From a virus: a stretch of DNA of 31,393 nt. Position 1 is the first letter of the stretch. Each line of letters starts with the position of its first letter. The notes beneath the pieces were generated by a model, which saw only the letters and a program-made list of their open reading frames with translations, did not search any database and was not told where the DNA came from. The stretch covers positions 1-31,393 of the IMG/VR virus record IMGVR_UViG_3300032240_000211; one strand, 5' to 3'. Below, piece by piece: positions 19,837-27,578 of the stretch. The translations under genes and the position numbers were made by a program.

Positions 19837-20208
19837 ATGTCTCAAGAATATAAAGTTGTCGGACAAGGTATCTGGGGTGAAGCAACTCAGCAGTTGATTA
19901 TTGGTGACGTTTTGACTGGTCAAACAGCCAACGCTACTACACAAGCAACTGCTACTGCAATCACCGCTGATATCACTGTCTTCTCTACCGTTGCCTCTAC
20001 TGGCGCAGCAATTTTGCCTAACAACTCAAGCGCTGCTGACATTCTGGTAATGAATGGCCAAGCTACCAACGCTTTGATCGTGTTCCCACCTGTTGGCGGC
20101 ACTATCAATGGCGGTTCAGCCAATGCATCTTACTCACAAGCCGTTTCTAAATGCGCTCGTTATGTAACTGCTGATGGCTTGAACTGGTACGCCATGATCT
20201 CGGCCTAA
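19837..20208 (+). CDS. Small virion protein, possible capsid decoration
   Basis: 123 aa from ATG 19837 (MSQEYKVVGQGIWGEATQQL), chosen because AGGA lies about 9 nt upstream. A longer frame from 19783 would run through the terminator hairpin. It is beta-rich and low in charge, with many A, T and N (TQATATAITADITVFSTVAS, then ASTGAAILPNNSSAADILVM). A late phrase DGLNWYAMISA resembles ends of small beta-barrel virion proteins. It follows the capsid gene and is bounded by two UUCG hairpins, which suggests high-level, tuned expression. Decoration is an inference from position. Confidence 0.65.
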   Translation: MSQEYKVVGQGIWGEATQQLIIGDVLTGQTANATTQATATAITADITVFSTVASTGAAILPNNSSAADILVMNGQATNALIVFPPVGGTINGGSANASYSQAVSKCARYVTADGLNWYAMISA

Positions 20209-20211
20209 TCA

Positions 20212-20233
20212 AATAGGGGCTTCGGCCCCTATT
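20212..20233 (+). terminator. UUCG-loop hairpin, second copy
   Basis: AATAGGGGC (20212-20220), loop TTCG, GCCCCTATT (20225-20233), a 9-bp stem. It is followed only by ACTTG, so the T-run is weak. Likely a partial terminator or mRNA-stabilising element. Confidence 0.6.
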
Positions 20234-20249
20234 ACTTGAAAGAAGTTGC

Positions 20250-20939
20250 ATGGGTACGGTAACCGCGAAAACCATTATTGATAAAGCAACGATTCAGCTA
20301 ATCGACTTGACCAACATCCGTTGGACGCGAGCCGAATTGCTATCTTGGCTCAACGATGGAATGCGCCAAATCGTACTTATTCAGCCAAGCGCTTCATCGA
20401 CTACCTCTGTAATTTCTTTGCAGTCTGGTACTAGACAATACATCCCAGACGACGGATGGTTGTTGCTCAATATCTACAGAAATATGGGGACTACTGGGTC
20501 AACACCCGGGCGTGCTATCCGTATTATTTCTCGTGAGGTATTGGATAACTTCAACCCGAACTGGCACACGGCTACTGCTACAGCAGAAGTTCGCAACTAC
20601 ATGTATACCAACCAAGACCAGTTGGCGTTTTACGTGTACCCACCAAATACAGGCACGCAGAAGATTGAAATCAATTACTCTGCGCAGCCAACAGACTTGA
20701 CTGCTGAATCGCAAGCCATTCCAATTTTTGATGTGTTCCAGTCTGCTTTAGTGGACTACATCATGTATCGTGCTTGTAGTAAAGATGCTGAATACGCCCC
20801 CGGCGTTCAGTTGTCCCAGAGCTATATGGCTACATTCGTTGCTGCGGTTCAAGGCAAGACACAGTCTGAAATCTCTAACGACCCATCGCAAGCGCTCAAC
20901 CCGCCTAACCCCGCAGCCCGTGGAAGTACCTCAGCATGA
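20250..20939 (+). CDS. Putative phage adaptor (head-tail connector) protein
   Basis: 229 aa. 'IIDKATIQLIDLTNIRWTRA', then ELLSWLNDGMRQIVLIQPSA is the usual N-terminal helix pair of phage adaptor proteins (DUF6682-like). A beta middle (GWLLLNIYRNMGTTGSTPGR) and a closing helix (ALVDYIMYRACSKDAEYAPG) follow. The C-terminus is P/N/A-rich. It likely binds below the portal. ATGA overlap with the next gene (20936) shows tight coupling. Confidence comes from the N-terminal pattern and position. Confidence 0.75.
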   Translation: MGTVTAKTIIDKATIQLIDLTNIRWTRAELLSWLNDGMRQIVLIQPSASSTTSVISLQSGTRQYIPDDGWLLLNIYRNMGTTGSTPGRAIRIISREVLDNFNPNWHTATATAEVRNYMYTNQDQLAFYVYPPNTGTQKIEINYSAQPTDLTAESQAIPIFDVFQSALVDYIMYRACSKDAEYAPGVQLSQSYMATFVAAVQGKTQSEISNDPSQALNPPNPAARGSTSA

Positions 20940-21586
20940 CCGCAGTTTCATACGAAGTCTTTTTGCCGGAAGTTATGCCATATGTGCACGACGCGCCCGA
21001 GATCGTGGCGGTGCAGGCTATTCGAAATGCGTGCATTGAGTTTTGCGAGAAGACACACTACCTACAAGAAAAACTTGACCCAATCACTGGAATCAAGGGG
21101 ATTGGGTTGTACGACCTAGATTCAAACGATAACAACTACAAAGTTGTAGAAATCATGCAGGCGTACTACGGGGATCAATTATTGATCCCAAAGGCGCAAG
21201 AAGAACTTAACCAGATTTACCGCACATCAAACTGGGAAAACCTAAGCGGAAACCCTTATTACTATTTTCGTACGAGGGCAGGCGAGATTCGTTTAGTAAC
21301 AATACCAACAGTAACAGAAGCAAACAAGCTAAACGTAAAAGCCGCAATTGCCCCGAAAAGGGCATCTACTACAGTTGATGAAGAGATGTTTGAGCGCTTT
21401 TTAGAATATATTTCTTACGGCGCACGCGCACGTTTGTACAATACACCTAATCAACCTTACTACGACGCCAAGACTTCTATGGAATATACCAAGAGGTTTT
21501 ATGATGCGATCGGTGAAGTACGCACACGAGTGTACAAAGGGTTAACCCGTACAGCAGTGAACATCGAATTCCAGAGGTTTGTATGA
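20936..21586 (+). CDS. Putative head-tail connector / neck protein
   Basis: 216 aa. The N-terminus (SYEVFLPEVMPYVHDAPEIV, then AIRNACIEFCEKTHYLQEKL) is a helical bundle typical of neck proteins that follow an adaptor. The C-terminal half (AIAPKRASTTVDEEMFERFL, then YISYGARARLYNTPNQPYYD) contains a helix of the type 'I-A-x-G-A-x-A-R-L-x-x-x-P'. These bind the connector ring and build the tail stump. Its start overlaps the stop of the adaptor gene, and its end overlaps the next start by ATGA. Confidence 0.7.
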   Translation: MTAVSYEVFLPEVMPYVHDAPEIVAVQAIRNACIEFCEKTHYLQEKLDPITGIKGIGLYDLDSNDNNYKVVEIMQAYYGDQLLIPKAQEELNQIYRTSNWENLSGNPYYYFRTRAGEIRLVTIPTVTEANKLNVKAAIAPKRASTTVDEEMFERFLEYISYGARARLYNTPNQPYYDAKTSMEYTKRFYDAIGEVRTRVYKGLTRTAVNIEFQRFV

Positions 21587-21915
21587 CCGACAAAATTAAA
21601 CTTGTTCAGCACGACACGCGCCCCGCGCTGGTTTGCACAATTACAGACGATACCACTGGTGCTGTTGTAGCCCTTACTGGTGCTACAGTTTTGTTGAAGT
21701 TCCGAGCTGCAGGTTCTACAACCTTGCAAGCCACTGTGACCGGAACTGTGACCGATGGACCTAACGGTGTCGTTGCGTTCTATCCTGCTTCTGCACCTTC
21801 AATGCTTAGCGGGGATGCAGGGGACTACGAAGGCGAAATCCAAATTACTTTTGCTGATGGCCAAATTCAAACCGTGTATGACCTACTAAAGTTCAAGGTG
21901 CGGAGTGATTTCTAA
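21583..21915 (+). CDS. BppU-like N-terminal Ig-fold protein
   Basis: 110 aa. 'QHDTRPALVCTITDDTTGAV', then VALTGATVLLKFRAAGSTTL and GDAGDYEGEIQITFADGQIQ follow the layout of BppU N-terminal-type domains: D-T-x-P-x-L, then L-T-G-A-T-V-x-x-x-x-R, then G-x-Y-x-x-E-x-x-x-x-x-x-D-G. These sandwich domains link receptor-binding proteins to the tail. Its position, after connectors and before fibres, fits a mounting adapter. It overlaps both neighbours by a few bases. Confidence 0.7.
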   Translation: MTDKIKLVQHDTRPALVCTITDDTTGAVVALTGATVLLKFRAAGSTTLQATVTGTVTDGPNGVVAFYPASAPSMLSGDAGDYEGEIQITFADGQIQTVYDLLKFKVRSDF

Positions 21916-22823
21916 TGGCCGCACAAATAACCGGCAATAGCACAGCTGCGTCGGTTGCCCCAGTAAAACTGCGGGCAGGAATCTCCACGGTCATTCCAAT
22001 AGTAGGGCTTACTAGGGTTTACCCTGTAGCTGATGTAGCTTACATTCTTTTGGCTACAAGCGCTTATTTAGATACAACCGGCCGGTTCAAATACATTACT
22101 GACATCTTTAGCGTTGCTGATTTGGCAGCCTTAAACACAAGCAAAATAGCTGATCCAGATGCATTCTCACTGACAGACTCTCAAGTTTTCAGTACAGATA
22201 AAGGATTGTCGGATTCGACAACTATTCTTGATAGCGTAGTAACAGTTCTGATCTTTATCCGTAATTTTGATGAGACAGTCAGCCTTGCAGACTCCAAATC
22301 GCTTCTTGTTAGCCCGGCCTATTCAGATGCATTTACTACGAGCGACACTACTACTAATTTAGTAAGTAAGGCTTTGAGCGATGCTTTTGGGCTAAATGAC
22401 CTAGCAGACGTAGGCGACGGAATCGCTTTCCAGTTTGACGACTACACCAATAACATAGTCACGATTAGCGACGGAACGGTAGTTGCAACTTCCCCAGCTT
22501 ATTCTGATAGCGTATCTTTTGCAGACGGCACAGTATTTTCTGTCTCCCAGTCGCAAGCCGACTCTATATCAGAGGTAGATAGCCTTGCTATTTCGTTCTC
22601 TGGCGCATACACTGACAGCGCAACTTTAGTGGATAATCCAGCTATAAGTTTTAGTACGGCGTTTGCAGATTCATTTGGACAAAGCGATGCTATCCAGCTG
22701 AACCCAGCGCTTGCTAAAGCAGATTCTTTTTCTTTCACTGAAGCAGGGGTCATCTTAATTCAAAATTATGCTGACCCAACATATTTTCTAGAAGATTATG
22801 TGGGCGCTTTATACACTTTCTAA
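21915..22823 (+). CDS. Virion protein built of about 18-residue repeats
   Basis: 302 aa. After an N-terminal domain (residues 1-75), the chain repeats every 18 residues with consensus S-D-S-x-S-x-x-D-x-x-x-h-S-x-x-x-A (h is hydrophobic). Examples include the runs beginning SDSVSFADG, ADSISEVDS, TDSATLVDN and ADSFGQSDA, each D to D exactly 18 apart. About ten copies are visible between residues 78 and 285, with one irregular insert. This regular D/S/A pattern suggests a beta-solenoid or a metal-binding stalk. Its start overlaps the previous stop (TAATG). Probably a tail-spike stalk or fibre rod. Confidence 0.7.
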   Translation: MAAQITGNSTAASVAPVKLRAGISTVIPIVGLTRVYPVADVAYILLATSAYLDTTGRFKYITDIFSVADLAALNTSKIADPDAFSLTDSQVFSTDKGLSDSTTILDSVVTVLIFIRNFDETVSLADSKSLLVSPAYSDAFTTSDTTTNLVSKALSDAFGLNDLADVGDGIAFQFDDYTNNIVTISDGTVVATSPAYSDSVSFADGTVFSVSQSQADSISEVDSLAISFSGAYTDSATLVDNPAISFSTAFADSFGQSDAIQLNPALAKADSFSFTEAGVILIQNYADPTYFLEDYVGALYTF

Positions 22824-22836
22824 ACAGGAGTAGTTC

Positions 22837-23283
22837 ATGGTAAACGATAGCATCAAAATTACTGGTAACGTCAAGATTGACATCATCGGTGCAGACGGAG
22901 CCGTGAAGGACTCCCGCGAAATTAAAAACCTAGTTGTCACTTCAGGCAAGACATTCATTGCTTCTCGTATGGTTGGCGCATCTGCCACCGTTATGGGTTG
23001 GATGGAACTTGGCACTGGAACTACAGCAGCTGCTGTTGGCGATACTGCATTACAGACTGCCATTTCTGGCTCGCGCGTAACGCTGACAAGTGGTACAAGC
23101 TCAACCAACGTAGTTACATATGTAGCAAGCTTCCCAGCTGGTACAGGTACAGGCGCTGTTACTGAAGCAGGCGTATTCAACGCGTCTAGCGCAGGCACAA
23201 TGCTTTGCCGCACAGTATTCTCAGTTGTCAACAAGGGCGCAAACGATGCAATGAGCATCACTTGGACAATCACTGTCAGCTAA
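22837..23283 (+). CDS. Tail-associated beta-rich protein
   Basis: 148 aa. 'IKITGNVKIDIIGADGAVKD', SREIKNLVVTSGKTFIASRM, then GWMELGTGTTAAAVGDTALQ, ending with FSVVNKGANDAMSITWTITV. The sequence 'M-E-L-G-T-G-T-x-A-x-x-x-x-D-T-x-L' is one I know from phage structural proteins near tail fibres. It is beta-rich throughout. AGGAG lies 7 nt before the ATG. Role: probably a small fibre-connecting or baseplate-like part. Confidence 0.7.
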   Translation: MVNDSIKITGNVKIDIIGADGAVKDSREIKNLVVTSGKTFIASRMVGASATVMGWMELGTGTTAAAVGDTALQTAISGSRVTLTSGTSSTNVVTYVASFPAGTGTGAVTEAGVFNASSAGTMLCRTVFSVVNKGANDAMSITWTITVS

Positions 23284-23293
23284 GGATTAGCTA

Positions 23294-23584
23294 ATGTCAA
23301 CCATCGTTCTTCGTTCGGTTAAAGGGTCTCCGCTGACCAACACGGAGGTCGATACAAACTTTAGCAACTTAAACACAGACAAGTATCAGGCGGGAGGGGC
23401 GTTAGGTACGCCTGCTTCTGGAACAATGACTAACGTCACTGGCCTTCCGCTTACTACTGGTGTTACAGGCACTCTGCCTCTTGCTAACGGCGGTACAGGT
23501 GGAACAACGGTTGCTACAGCACAGACTAATTTGCAGGTTGATCCTGCTGGTACGGCAGTTGCAATGGCAATCGCTTTAGGATAA
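23294..23584 (+). CDS. Short tail-fibre protein
   Basis: 96 aa. 'VLRSVKGSPLTNTEVDTNFS', NLN is a common N-terminal fibre motif (K-G-x-P-L-T-x-x-E-x-D-x-N-F-x-x-L). It is followed by LGTPASGTMTNVTGLPLTTG and LPLANGGTGGTTVATAQTNL, the GTPASG/GGTG repeat modules also found in 29603-30289. AAGGA precedes the ATG. It lacks a receptor-binding head, so it is either a stalk stub or an attachment piece. Confidence 0.75.
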   Translation: MSTIVLRSVKGSPLTNTEVDTNFSNLNTDKYQAGGALGTPASGTMTNVTGLPLTTGVTGTLPLANGGTGGTTVATAQTNLQVDPAGTAVAMAIALG

Positions 23585-23587
23585 GAC

Positions 23588-23914
23588 ATGGCAAATACAT
23601 TCACACGCTATATCAACCGAGCAGTCGGTACATCTCCAGTAACAATGGTTACTGCTGGCGCATCAACACAAACTACGGTTATTGGACTAACAGCCTCCAA
23701 TACAACTACAAGCCCTATTACTGTAGATGTATATCTAACAGTATCTTCTGCCAACTACTACCTTGTTAAAGGCGCTACGGTGCCTGTGGGCGGATCATTA
23801 GCCTTGTTTGGATCAGATGGCAAGTTGGTGTTAAACACTGGTGATGCTTTTGTTGTAGTGGCTAGTGCTGCAACATCTGCTGACTTTATTCTCTCTGTAC
23901 TGCAAATAACATGA
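23588..23914 (+). CDS. Small beta-sandwich virion protein
   Basis: 108 aa. 'MANTFTRYINRAVGTSPVTM', then VVIGLTASNT-type strands (STQTTVIGLTASNTTTSPIT), then VDVYLTVSSANYYLVKGATV and GDAFVVVASAATSADFILSV. The alternating hydrophobic pattern predicts an all-beta fold. Similar small proteins sit among fibre genes in other phages. AGGA lies upstream, and its stop overlaps the next start (ATGA). Confidence 0.65.
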   Translation: MANTFTRYINRAVGTSPVTMVTAGASTQTTVIGLTASNTTTSPITVDVYLTVSSANYYLVKGATVPVGGSLALFGSDGKLVLNTGDAFVVVASAATSADFILSVLQIT

Positions 23915-25155
23915 GTTACATAGGCAACTCCGCAACCACTCAGGCTTTCACGCCAGCCGTTGATTACTTCAGCGGTAACGGGTCAACTACGGCATTCACG
24001 CTGTCTCGCCCAGTTGCGTCTGTGGCGCAAGTGCAAGTGGTTATTGATAACGTAGCCCAGAACCCCAGTTCAGCCTACACAGCCAGCGGTAGCACCATCA
24101 CGTTCACTTCTGCTCCACTGAGCGGGACTAACAACATTTATGTTTACTACACAAGCCCAATAACACAGGTGATTGCACCGGGTCAGGGTACTGTTGGGTC
24201 TACGGCTTTGGATGTGTATGGTGGGGCTGGTACGTCTGCTATGAATTTGCCTTCGGGTACTACTGCACAAAGACCAGCAAGTCCTGCGGCTGGGGCAAGT
24301 AGGTACAACACCACGCTTTCTTCTTTGGAGTTGTATAACGGCTCAACTTGGCAAAGCGTTTCTGCCGCTAGTTCTACTTCTTACACCGTAACCTTTTTAG
24401 CGGTAGCGGGTGGCGGTGGTGGCGGTGGGGGTGAACCAGCATCGGGTAAAGGTGGTGGAGGAGGTGCTGGTGGTTATGTAACTAACTCAACTTCTGTTAC
24501 CACTGGTTCTACATATACAGTTACTGTTGGAGCCGCTGGAACTGCTGGTATTGGCACAACAAGTACAAACGGAGGTAATGGTGGTGATTCCGTTTTTGGT
24601 TCAACAACAGCAACGGGCGGCGGTGGTGGCTCTGCATATAACAAAGCCGCCAACAGTGGTGGCTCTGGTGGTGGAGTAGGGAACTTAGCAACTTCACAAT
24701 CAGTTGGCTCTGGAACGTCTGGTCAAGGTAACGCTGGCGGTGCTGGTGGTGGTTATCCGGGTAATGGCGGTGGCGGTGGCGGTGGAGCATCTGCTGTTGG
24801 TAACCCCAATAGCGGTATTACTGGTGGCGCTGGCGGTGCAGGCTCAACTTGGATAAATGGTGTTGCTTATGCTGGTGGCGGCGGCGGTTCTGACGGTGGC
24901 GCTGGTGGTACAGGTGGTGGAGGTGCTGGCGGTGCATTAGGTTCTGCTGGTACTGCTGGTACTACAAACCGTGGCGGTGGCGGTGGCGGCGGTTCTGCTA
25001 ACGGCGGCGCTACTGCGTACAACGGTGGCGCTGGTGGCTCTGGAATTGTTATTGTTGCCTATCTTGGCGCAACCAGAGGTTCTGGAGGAACCATAACAAC
25101 TGCTGGCGGGTACACCTACCACACATTCACATCTTCTGGCACTTACACAGCATAA
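23911..25155 (+). CDS. Glycine-rich tail fibre adhesin, copy 1
   Basis: 414 aa. An N-terminal fibre domain (about 17-85: DYFSGNGSTTAFTLSRPVAS and TITFTSAPLSGTNNIYVYYT) is followed by an ASRYNTTLSSLELYNGSTWQ module, then from about 165 a glycine-rich domain with long G runs and 'GGSGIVIVAYLG', ending with YTYHTFTSSGTYTA. The poly-Gly part resembles distal adhesins such as T4-type gp38, where parallel polyglycine helices form the receptor-binding tip. It is the first of four such proteins in the window. The beginning (ATGAGTTACATAGGCAAC) is identical to that of 26526. Confidence 0.8.
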   Translation: MSYIGNSATTQAFTPAVDYFSGNGSTTAFTLSRPVASVAQVQVVIDNVAQNPSSAYTASGSTITFTSAPLSGTNNIYVYYTSPITQVIAPGQGTVGSTALDVYGGAGTSAMNLPSGTTAQRPASPAAGASRYNTTLSSLELYNGSTWQSVSAASSTSYTVTFLAVAGGGGGGGGEPASGKGGGGGAGGYVTNSTSVTTGSTYTVTVGAAGTAGIGTTSTNGGNGGDSVFGSTTATGGGGGSAYNKAANSGGSGGGVGNLATSQSVGSGTSGQGNAGGAGGGYPGNGGGGGGGASAVGNPNSGITGGAGGAGSTWINGVAYAGGGGGSDGGAGGTGGGGAGGALGSAGTAGTTNRGGGGGGGSANGGATAYNGGAGGSGIVIVAYLGATRGSGGTITTAGGYTYHTFTSSGTYTA

Positions 25156-25166
25156 AGGAAAAACAC

Positions 25167-25520
25167 ATGTCACATTTTGCAAAAGTAGTAGACGGCATCG
25201 TTACACAAGTTATCGTTGCTGAACCTGAGTTCTTTGAAACATTTGTGGACTCAAGTCCCGGTGAGTGGATTCAAACTTCGTATAACACACACGGTGGTGT
25301 TCATGCTAATGGCGGCACTCCACTGCGTAAGAACTACGCTGGTATTGGCTATTCATACGACCGCACAAAAGACGCATTCATCCCACCAAAGCCATTTGCA
25401 AGTTGGGTATTGAACGACGAGACTTGTCTATGGGGCGCACCGACACCGATGCCAACAGACGACAAGCGCTACGAGTGGGACGAAGCCACTACGTCTTGGA
25501 AAGAAATAACAAAGGCTTAA
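25167..25520 (+). CDS. Fibre-linked protein of unknown function
   Basis: 117 aa. 'MSHFAKVVDGIVTQVIVAEP', then EFFETFVDSSPGEWIQTSYN, then 'RKNYAGIGYSYDRTKDAFIP', ending KRYEWDEATTSWKEITKA. The 'S-H-F-A-x-V-x-x-G-x-V-x-x-V-I-V-A' opening and the 'R-x-N-Y-A-G-I-G-x-x-Y-D-x-x-x-D-A-F' middle are shared with many aquatic phage proteins placed beside tail fibres. Some are detected in virions; a chaperone role is also possible. AAAGGA lies upstream. Confidence 0.75.
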   Translation: MSHFAKVVDGIVTQVIVAEPEFFETFVDSSPGEWIQTSYNTHGGVHANGGTPLRKNYAGIGYSYDRTKDAFIPPKPFASWVLNDETCLWGAPTPMPTDDKRYEWDEATTSWKEITKA

Positions 25521-25521
25521 T

Positions 25522-26529
25522 ATGGCTATTAGCACCATAGGCACAAACGGGTTAACAAATCCGTTAACTTCACCGTCAAGCGGGAATATTCTTGCTTCTT
25601 GGAGTACTGCCGGTAGACCCGCCTCCCCCACTACTGGGCAGATAGGATATAACACCACGCTAGGTGTTATGGAGTTTTGGAGTGGTACTGCTTGGAATTT
25701 AATTAACGCGGGCGCACAATATTCTTCTGACTTTTTAGTAGTTGCTGGCGGCGGTGGCGGCGGAAACCCCAGTGGCGGTGGTGGTGCAGGTGGATTTAGA
25801 ACATCCGCTGGAACTTCTGGTGGAGGCGCTTCCGCAGAACCTCAGATTACTCTTACAGCCGGAACAAATTACGCAATAACTGTAGGCGCAGGTGGTGCTG
25901 GTGCGCCGTATCCAACGCAAGGTTCACCCGGTGCAAACTCATCTATTGGTTCTTTAATTGTTTCTACTGGCGGCGGTGCTGGTACACATAATGGAGTTAC
26001 ATCAAATAGCAATGGTGGCTCAGGAGGTGGTGGCGGTTATTCCGATTCAACTGGTGGTACTGGCACAACTGGTCAAGGTTACGCTGGCGGTGGCGGTTCT
26101 AATGGTGGTACATATCCCGGAGGTGGTGGAGGCGGTGCTGGAGCCGTTGGCGGAAATAGTCCTAACACCTCTACTGGCGGTAATGGCGGTAATGGGGTGT
26201 CTTCATCTATAAACAACTCTGCTACAACTTATGGTGGTGGCGGAGGTGGCGGTTCTCGCAACGGAAATAATTCTAGCGGTGGTACTGGCGGCGGTGGTGG
26301 TGGCACTAATGGAACTAGCAGTAATGGTGGTACGGCAAACACAGGCGGCGGAGGAGGCGGTGGTGGATATAGCGCCGGTACATCAGGCGCTGGTGGTTCT
26401 GGCATAGTTATTATTCGTTACGCAAACGCAACTCAAAAGGGTTCTGGTGGGTCTGTGACTTCATACACATCTGGAGCCACGACATACTGGGTACATACAT
26501 TTACAGCCTCTGGGACATACACAGCATGA
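25522..26529 (+). CDS. Glycine-rich tail fibre adhesin, copy 2
   Basis: 335 aa. The N-terminal region has a short leader, then SWSTAGRPASPTTGQIGYNT and TLGVMEFWSGTAWNLINAGA (a module shared with 27579 and, in part, 23911). A Gly-rich domain begins at about 73 (FLVVAGGGGGG) and closes with GSGIVIIRYANATQKGSGGS and WVHTFTASGTYTA. The DNA contains many GGT/GGC triplet runs that could slip or recombine. The stop overlaps the ATG of 26526 (ATGA). Confidence 0.8.
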   Translation: MAISTIGTNGLTNPLTSPSSGNILASWSTAGRPASPTTGQIGYNTTLGVMEFWSGTAWNLINAGAQYSSDFLVVAGGGGGGNPSGGGGAGGFRTSAGTSGGGASAEPQITLTAGTNYAITVGAGGAGAPYPTQGSPGANSSIGSLIVSTGGGAGTHNGVTSNSNGGSGGGGGYSDSTGGTGTTGQGYAGGGGSNGGTYPGGGGGGAGAVGGNSPNTSTGGNGGNGVSSSINNSATTYGGGGGGGSRNGNNSSGGTGGGGGGTNGTSSNGGTANTGGGGGGGGYSAGTSGAGGSGIVIIRYANATQKGSGGSVTSYTSGATTYWVHTFTASGTYTA

Positions 26530-27578
26530 GTTACATAGGCAACGCCCCAATCTCAGCAGCATTCCTGACTGACACGTTCAGCGGGACAGGCTCACAAACA
26601 GCGTTCACCATGACGGTGGCTCCTGCCAATACGTCTTCAATAATTGTTGCTGTAACGGGCGTACTCCAAGACCCATCAACCTATTCTGTATCAGGCACAA
26701 CCCTGACTTTCTCTGCCGCGCCTCCAAGCGGTACTTCAAACATCAGCGTCAGATACCTTGGCATCCCAGCCAGCGGAGTAACGACTACAGCCTACAGAAC
26801 AGTAACCGAGTTCACAGCAACATCGGGGCAGACATCATTCAGTGTGCCTTCATATACTGTTGGCTACATTGACGTTTATCGTAACGGCGTGATGCTTGGT
26901 ACTGCCGACTTCACAGCCACAACAGGCACAACAGTAGTCTTGGCTACAGGCGCAACAACAGGCGACCTAATCCGCACAGAGAGTTTCTATGTAAGTTCGG
27001 TGTTGAATGCTATTCCTGCTACGGCTGGTGCGGTTAACTCTACTTATTTAACTGATGCGTCTGTGACCACCTCCAAGATTGCAGATGCAAATGTGACTCA
27101 GGCTAAGTTGGCTACAGGTGTGGCGGGTAACGGGCCCGCGTTTAGTGCAAATAGGGCGGCAGACCAAAGCATAACCCAGAATGCTTATACACAAATTCAA
27201 TGGACTGCTGAAACTTTTGATACTGGCGGTTGTTTTAATAATACAGGAAGCACTGTTACGCTTAATGGTATATCTGCTCCAGCATATACATTTGCGCCAA
27301 ATGTGGCTGGATATTATTTGTTTTTTGCTAGTTGTTACAACAATCCAGCAGGTTCTGGACAGTATGTTACTGCTATTAGAAAAAATGGTTCTAATCAAGC
27401 ACCAGCGGGTAATTTAGTTAATACTGCTGTTGGAGGGGGTTCAACAGTTTCAGCCACAAATTTACTTTATGCAAATGGAACATCCGATTATTTTGATGTT
27501 GTTGTATACGCTAGTACGGCATCACCTACAGTTCAGAGCGGTTCTACGTTCTTTGGATATATGGTAAGGAGCGCATAA
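26526..27578 (+). CDS. Tail fibre with C1q-like C-terminal domain
   Basis: 350 aa. It shares its N-terminal domain with 23911 (DTFSGTGSQTAFTMTVAPAN, TLTFSAAPPSGTSNISVRYL). A second fibre module at about 95-160 (FTATSGQTSFSVPSYTVGYI, DVYRNGVMLGTADF) follows, then a linker (STYLTDASVTTSKIADANVT). The end (about 210-350) resembles a C1q/TNF-like trimeric head: 'ANRAADQSITQNAYTQIQWT', AETFDTGGCFNNTGSTVTLN and FAPNVAGYYLFFASCYNNPA, the G-Y-Y-x-x-x-A strand being typical. It probably binds the host surface. Confidence 0.8.
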   Translation: MSYIGNAPISAAFLTDTFSGTGSQTAFTMTVAPANTSSIIVAVTGVLQDPSTYSVSGTTLTFSAAPPSGTSNISVRYLGIPASGVTTTAYRTVTEFTATSGQTSFSVPSYTVGYIDVYRNGVMLGTADFTATTGTTVVLATGATTGDLIRTESFYVSSVLNAIPATAGAVNSTYLTDASVTTSKIADANVTQAKLATGVAGNGPAFSANRAADQSITQNAYTQIQWTAETFDTGGCFNNTGSTVTLNGISAPAYTFAPNVAGYYLFFASCYNNPAGSGQYVTAIRKNGSNQAPAGNLVNTAVGGGSTVSATNLLYANGTSDYFDVVVYASTASPTVQSGSTFFGYMVRSA

